From positions 1,935,342-1,999,341 of the forward strand of contig JANPWX010019802.1 in the NCBI GenBank assembly GCA_024734555.1: a stretch of DNA of 64,000 bases, given 5' to 3'. Below the pieces are notes generated by a model that had not been told where the DNA came from, ran no database searches, and saw nothing but the letters and a program-made list of their open reading frames with translations. Shown in pieces: positions 63,801-64,000 of the stretch. The stretch's first letter is position 1, and each line of letters opens with the position of its first letter. A program made the position numbers and the translations under genes. The stretch is from Trochalopteron elliotii (Eukaryota; Chordata; Aves; Passeriformes; Leiothrichidae).

Positions 63801-63989
63801 CAGGCAAATGCTTAGCTGAGACATAGGAGAAGACTATTTATGTTTGCTGTGATGTTCAAGAGTTACCCTGTTGGGGCTATAGTTATGCCCAGGGGTTTGA
63901 CACTGTCTTCTTTTCCTCCTAGTTTGACCTCAACAACACGTGCAAGCTCAGAGGCACTGAAAGGAATATATGCAACAGCTGAAACTGAA
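45688..63989 (+). CDS. SERINC5: SERINC5 (serine incorporator 5), exons 2-9, 3' end outside the window
   Basis: SERINC5 is a multipass membrane protein of the plasma membrane. In mammals it enters virions and blocks fusion of some retroviruses; a role in putting serine into lipids was proposed earlier. Eight exons with AG/GT borders join in consistent phase to 342 codons, about three quarters of the usual 420-460 residues. The Cys-rich start after exon 1, [42 protein letters not shown] and an N-glycosylation sequon (RNITI) are SERINC5-like and not like SERINC1 or SERINC3. The first coding exon is not seen (see 32,471-33,830) and later exons lie beyond 64,000. No stop or frameshift is present, so the gene looks functional. 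Introns are listed separately. Confidence 0.96.
45856..52529 (+). other. SERINC5: SERINC5 intron 2
   Basis: 6.7 kb with GT...AG ends. It contains the LTR-like element near 49.1-49.6 kb. A 156-codon open frame at 49,702-50,172 has no recognisable domain and is taken as chance. Confidence 0.85.
49115..49635 (-). mobile_element. Probable solo LTR in intron 2, antisense to SERINC5
   Basis: On the minus strand a TATAAAAA box (plus about 49,330) lies about 110 bases before AATAAATTCC (plus about 49,217), the spacing of an LTR R region, with further U3-like and U5-like sequence around them. Ends and target duplication are not resolved. Confidence 0.42.
52530..52708 (+). CDS. SERINC5: SERINC5 exon 3
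   Basis: 179 bp, ending two bases into a Gly codon. It lies between TTTTCAG and GTGAGT. It encodes the loop [20 protein letters not shown] and the helix [19 protein letters not shown]. Confidence 0.96.
52709..53008 (+). other. SERINC5: SERINC5 intron 3
   Basis: A 300-bp intron with GT...AG ends and a T-rich acceptor tract. Nothing else is seen. Confidence 0.9.
53009..53091 (+). CDS. SERINC5: SERINC5 exon 4
   Basis: 83 bp between ATACAG and GTATGT. It encodes a membrane helix and the SERINC5-specific [15 protein letters not shown] block. The phase fits exons 3 and 5. Confidence 0.96.
53092..55937 (+). other. SERINC5: SERINC5 intron 4
   Basis: 2.8 kb with GT...AG ends. It contains a GGTT repeat and poly-T tract near 54,580-54,620. 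No other element is recognised. Confidence 0.85.
55938..56031 (+). CDS. SERINC5: SERINC5 exon 5
   Basis: 94 bp between CTTGCAG and GTATGT. It encodes the helix [20 protein letters not shown] and [11 protein letters not shown]; the final Trp codon is completed by exon 6. Confidence 0.96.
56032..58315 (+). other. SERINC5: SERINC5 intron 5
   Basis: 2.3 kb with GT...AG ends. It holds the solo LTR at 56,503-57,187. Confidence 0.88.
56503..57187 (+). mobile_element. Solo LTR in intron 5, sense
   Basis: An element of about 685 bp starts TGTCGGAGTCC and ends GAGAGACA. The direct repeat GACATC lies at 56,497-56,502 and 57,184-57,189, overlapping the apparent end by a few bases, so the exact right border is uncertain. 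TATAAGAG (about 56,953) and AATAAAC (about 57,053) give sense orientation. It has higher CpG content than the surrounding intron. Confidence 0.75.
58316..58527 (+). CDS. SERINC5: SERINC5 exon 6
   Basis: 212 bp between CCCCAG and GTGAGT. It encodes two membrane helices ([20 protein letters not shown] and [17 protein letters not shown]) with a Cys-containing loop between them (EGCMYNK). Confidence 0.96.
58528..59254 (+). other. SERINC5: SERINC5 intron 6
   Basis: 727 bp with GT...AG ends. Nothing else is recognised. Confidence 0.88.
59255..59350 (+). CDS. SERINC5: SERINC5 exon 7
   Basis: 96 bp between GTAAAG and GTAAGT. It encodes [20 protein letters not shown] and [10 protein letters not shown], a conserved helix. 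The acceptor lacks a C before AG but the phase is right. Confidence 0.94.
59351..62185 (+). other. SERINC5: SERINC5 intron 7
   Basis: 2.8 kb with GT...AG ends. It includes the minisatellite near 59.5 kb; no other element is recognised. Confidence 0.85.
59472..59560. repeat. Short minisatellite (AAATGGTAC-based)
   Basis: Irregular tandem units built on GGTACAAAT and GGTACAAAATA, about seven GGTAC cores in 89 bp. It lies in SERINC5 intron 7, about 120 bp after exon 7. Confidence 0.85.
62186..62312 (+). CDS. SERINC5: SERINC5 exon 8
   Basis: 127 bp between TGTGAAG and GTAAGT. It encodes an extracellular stretch with an NIT glycosylation sequon ([12 protein letters not shown]) and the start of a helix ([12 protein letters not shown]). 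Confidence 0.95.
62313..63922 (+). other. SERINC5: SERINC5 intron 8
   Basis: 1.6 kb with GT...AG ends. Nothing else is recognised. Confidence 0.88.
63923..63989 (+). CDS. SERINC5: SERINC5 exon 9
   Basis: 67 bp between CTCCTAG and GTGAGT, 22 codons plus one base. It encodes [15 protein letters not shown] and the start of the variable intracellular loop. It ends at a codon boundary 11 bases before the window edge. Confidence 0.93.
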
Positions 63990-64000
63990 GTGAGTTCTTG

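Noticed and set aside
1..64000. tRNA, rRNA, CRISPR or toxin-antitoxin-like system
   Set aside because: No cloverleaf, spaced repeat array or bacterial-type gene cluster was seen; the window is vertebrate nuclear DNA.

Overview
This is vertebrate nuclear DNA, most likely from a bird. Three things point that way: the SERINC5 exons carry SERINC5-type residues, there is a CR1-type LINE tail, and the retroviral elements are of avian ERVK and ERV1-like kinds. A songbird is my guess, not a proven call. SERINC5 is Z-linked in chicken as far as I recall, which would make this Z sequence.

Layout: 1 to about 11.4 kb holds no gene I can support. It contains one decayed solo-LTR-like segment (about 3.65-4.4 kb) and two copies of a roughly 350-bp repeat (554-915 and 8283-8627). 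The second copy is flanked by an 11-bp direct repeat.

11,463-31,549 is a plus-strand betaretrovirus-like provirus with degraded gag, dUTPase, protease, pol and env between two LTRs of about 400 bp. Five later insertions interrupt it: a solo LTR in capsid (6-bp target duplication), a complete antisense ERVK provirus in protease (14,820-25,233; 6-bp duplication TAATTT; PBS close to the tRNA-Lys type), a solo LTR later in protease, an inverted solo LTR of the same family between reverse transcriptase and RNase H, and a solo LTR in integrase (4-bp duplication AGAT). Subtracting the insertions and their duplications leaves about 7.4 kb, a normal provirus length. The antisense ERVK seems to carry a further LTR near its own 3' end.

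32.5-33.8 kb is a CpG island broken by a 400-base run of N. It is the likely SERINC5 promoter, and coding exon 1 is not visible and may lie in the gap. Eight plus-strand exons of SERINC5 follow between 45,688 and 63,989. All have AG/GT splice sites and consistent phase, giving 342 codons; the gene continues past the right edge. Its introns hold a CR1 fragment, two LTR-like elements and a short minisatellite.

There is no operon-like cooperation here. The one functional link worth testing is the position of a sense-oriented LTR about 0.9 kb upstream of the promoter island of SERINC5, a gene known in mammals for antiretroviral activity. All viral genes seen are broken or incomplete. I found no tRNA, rRNA, CRISPR array or prokaryotic-type system.
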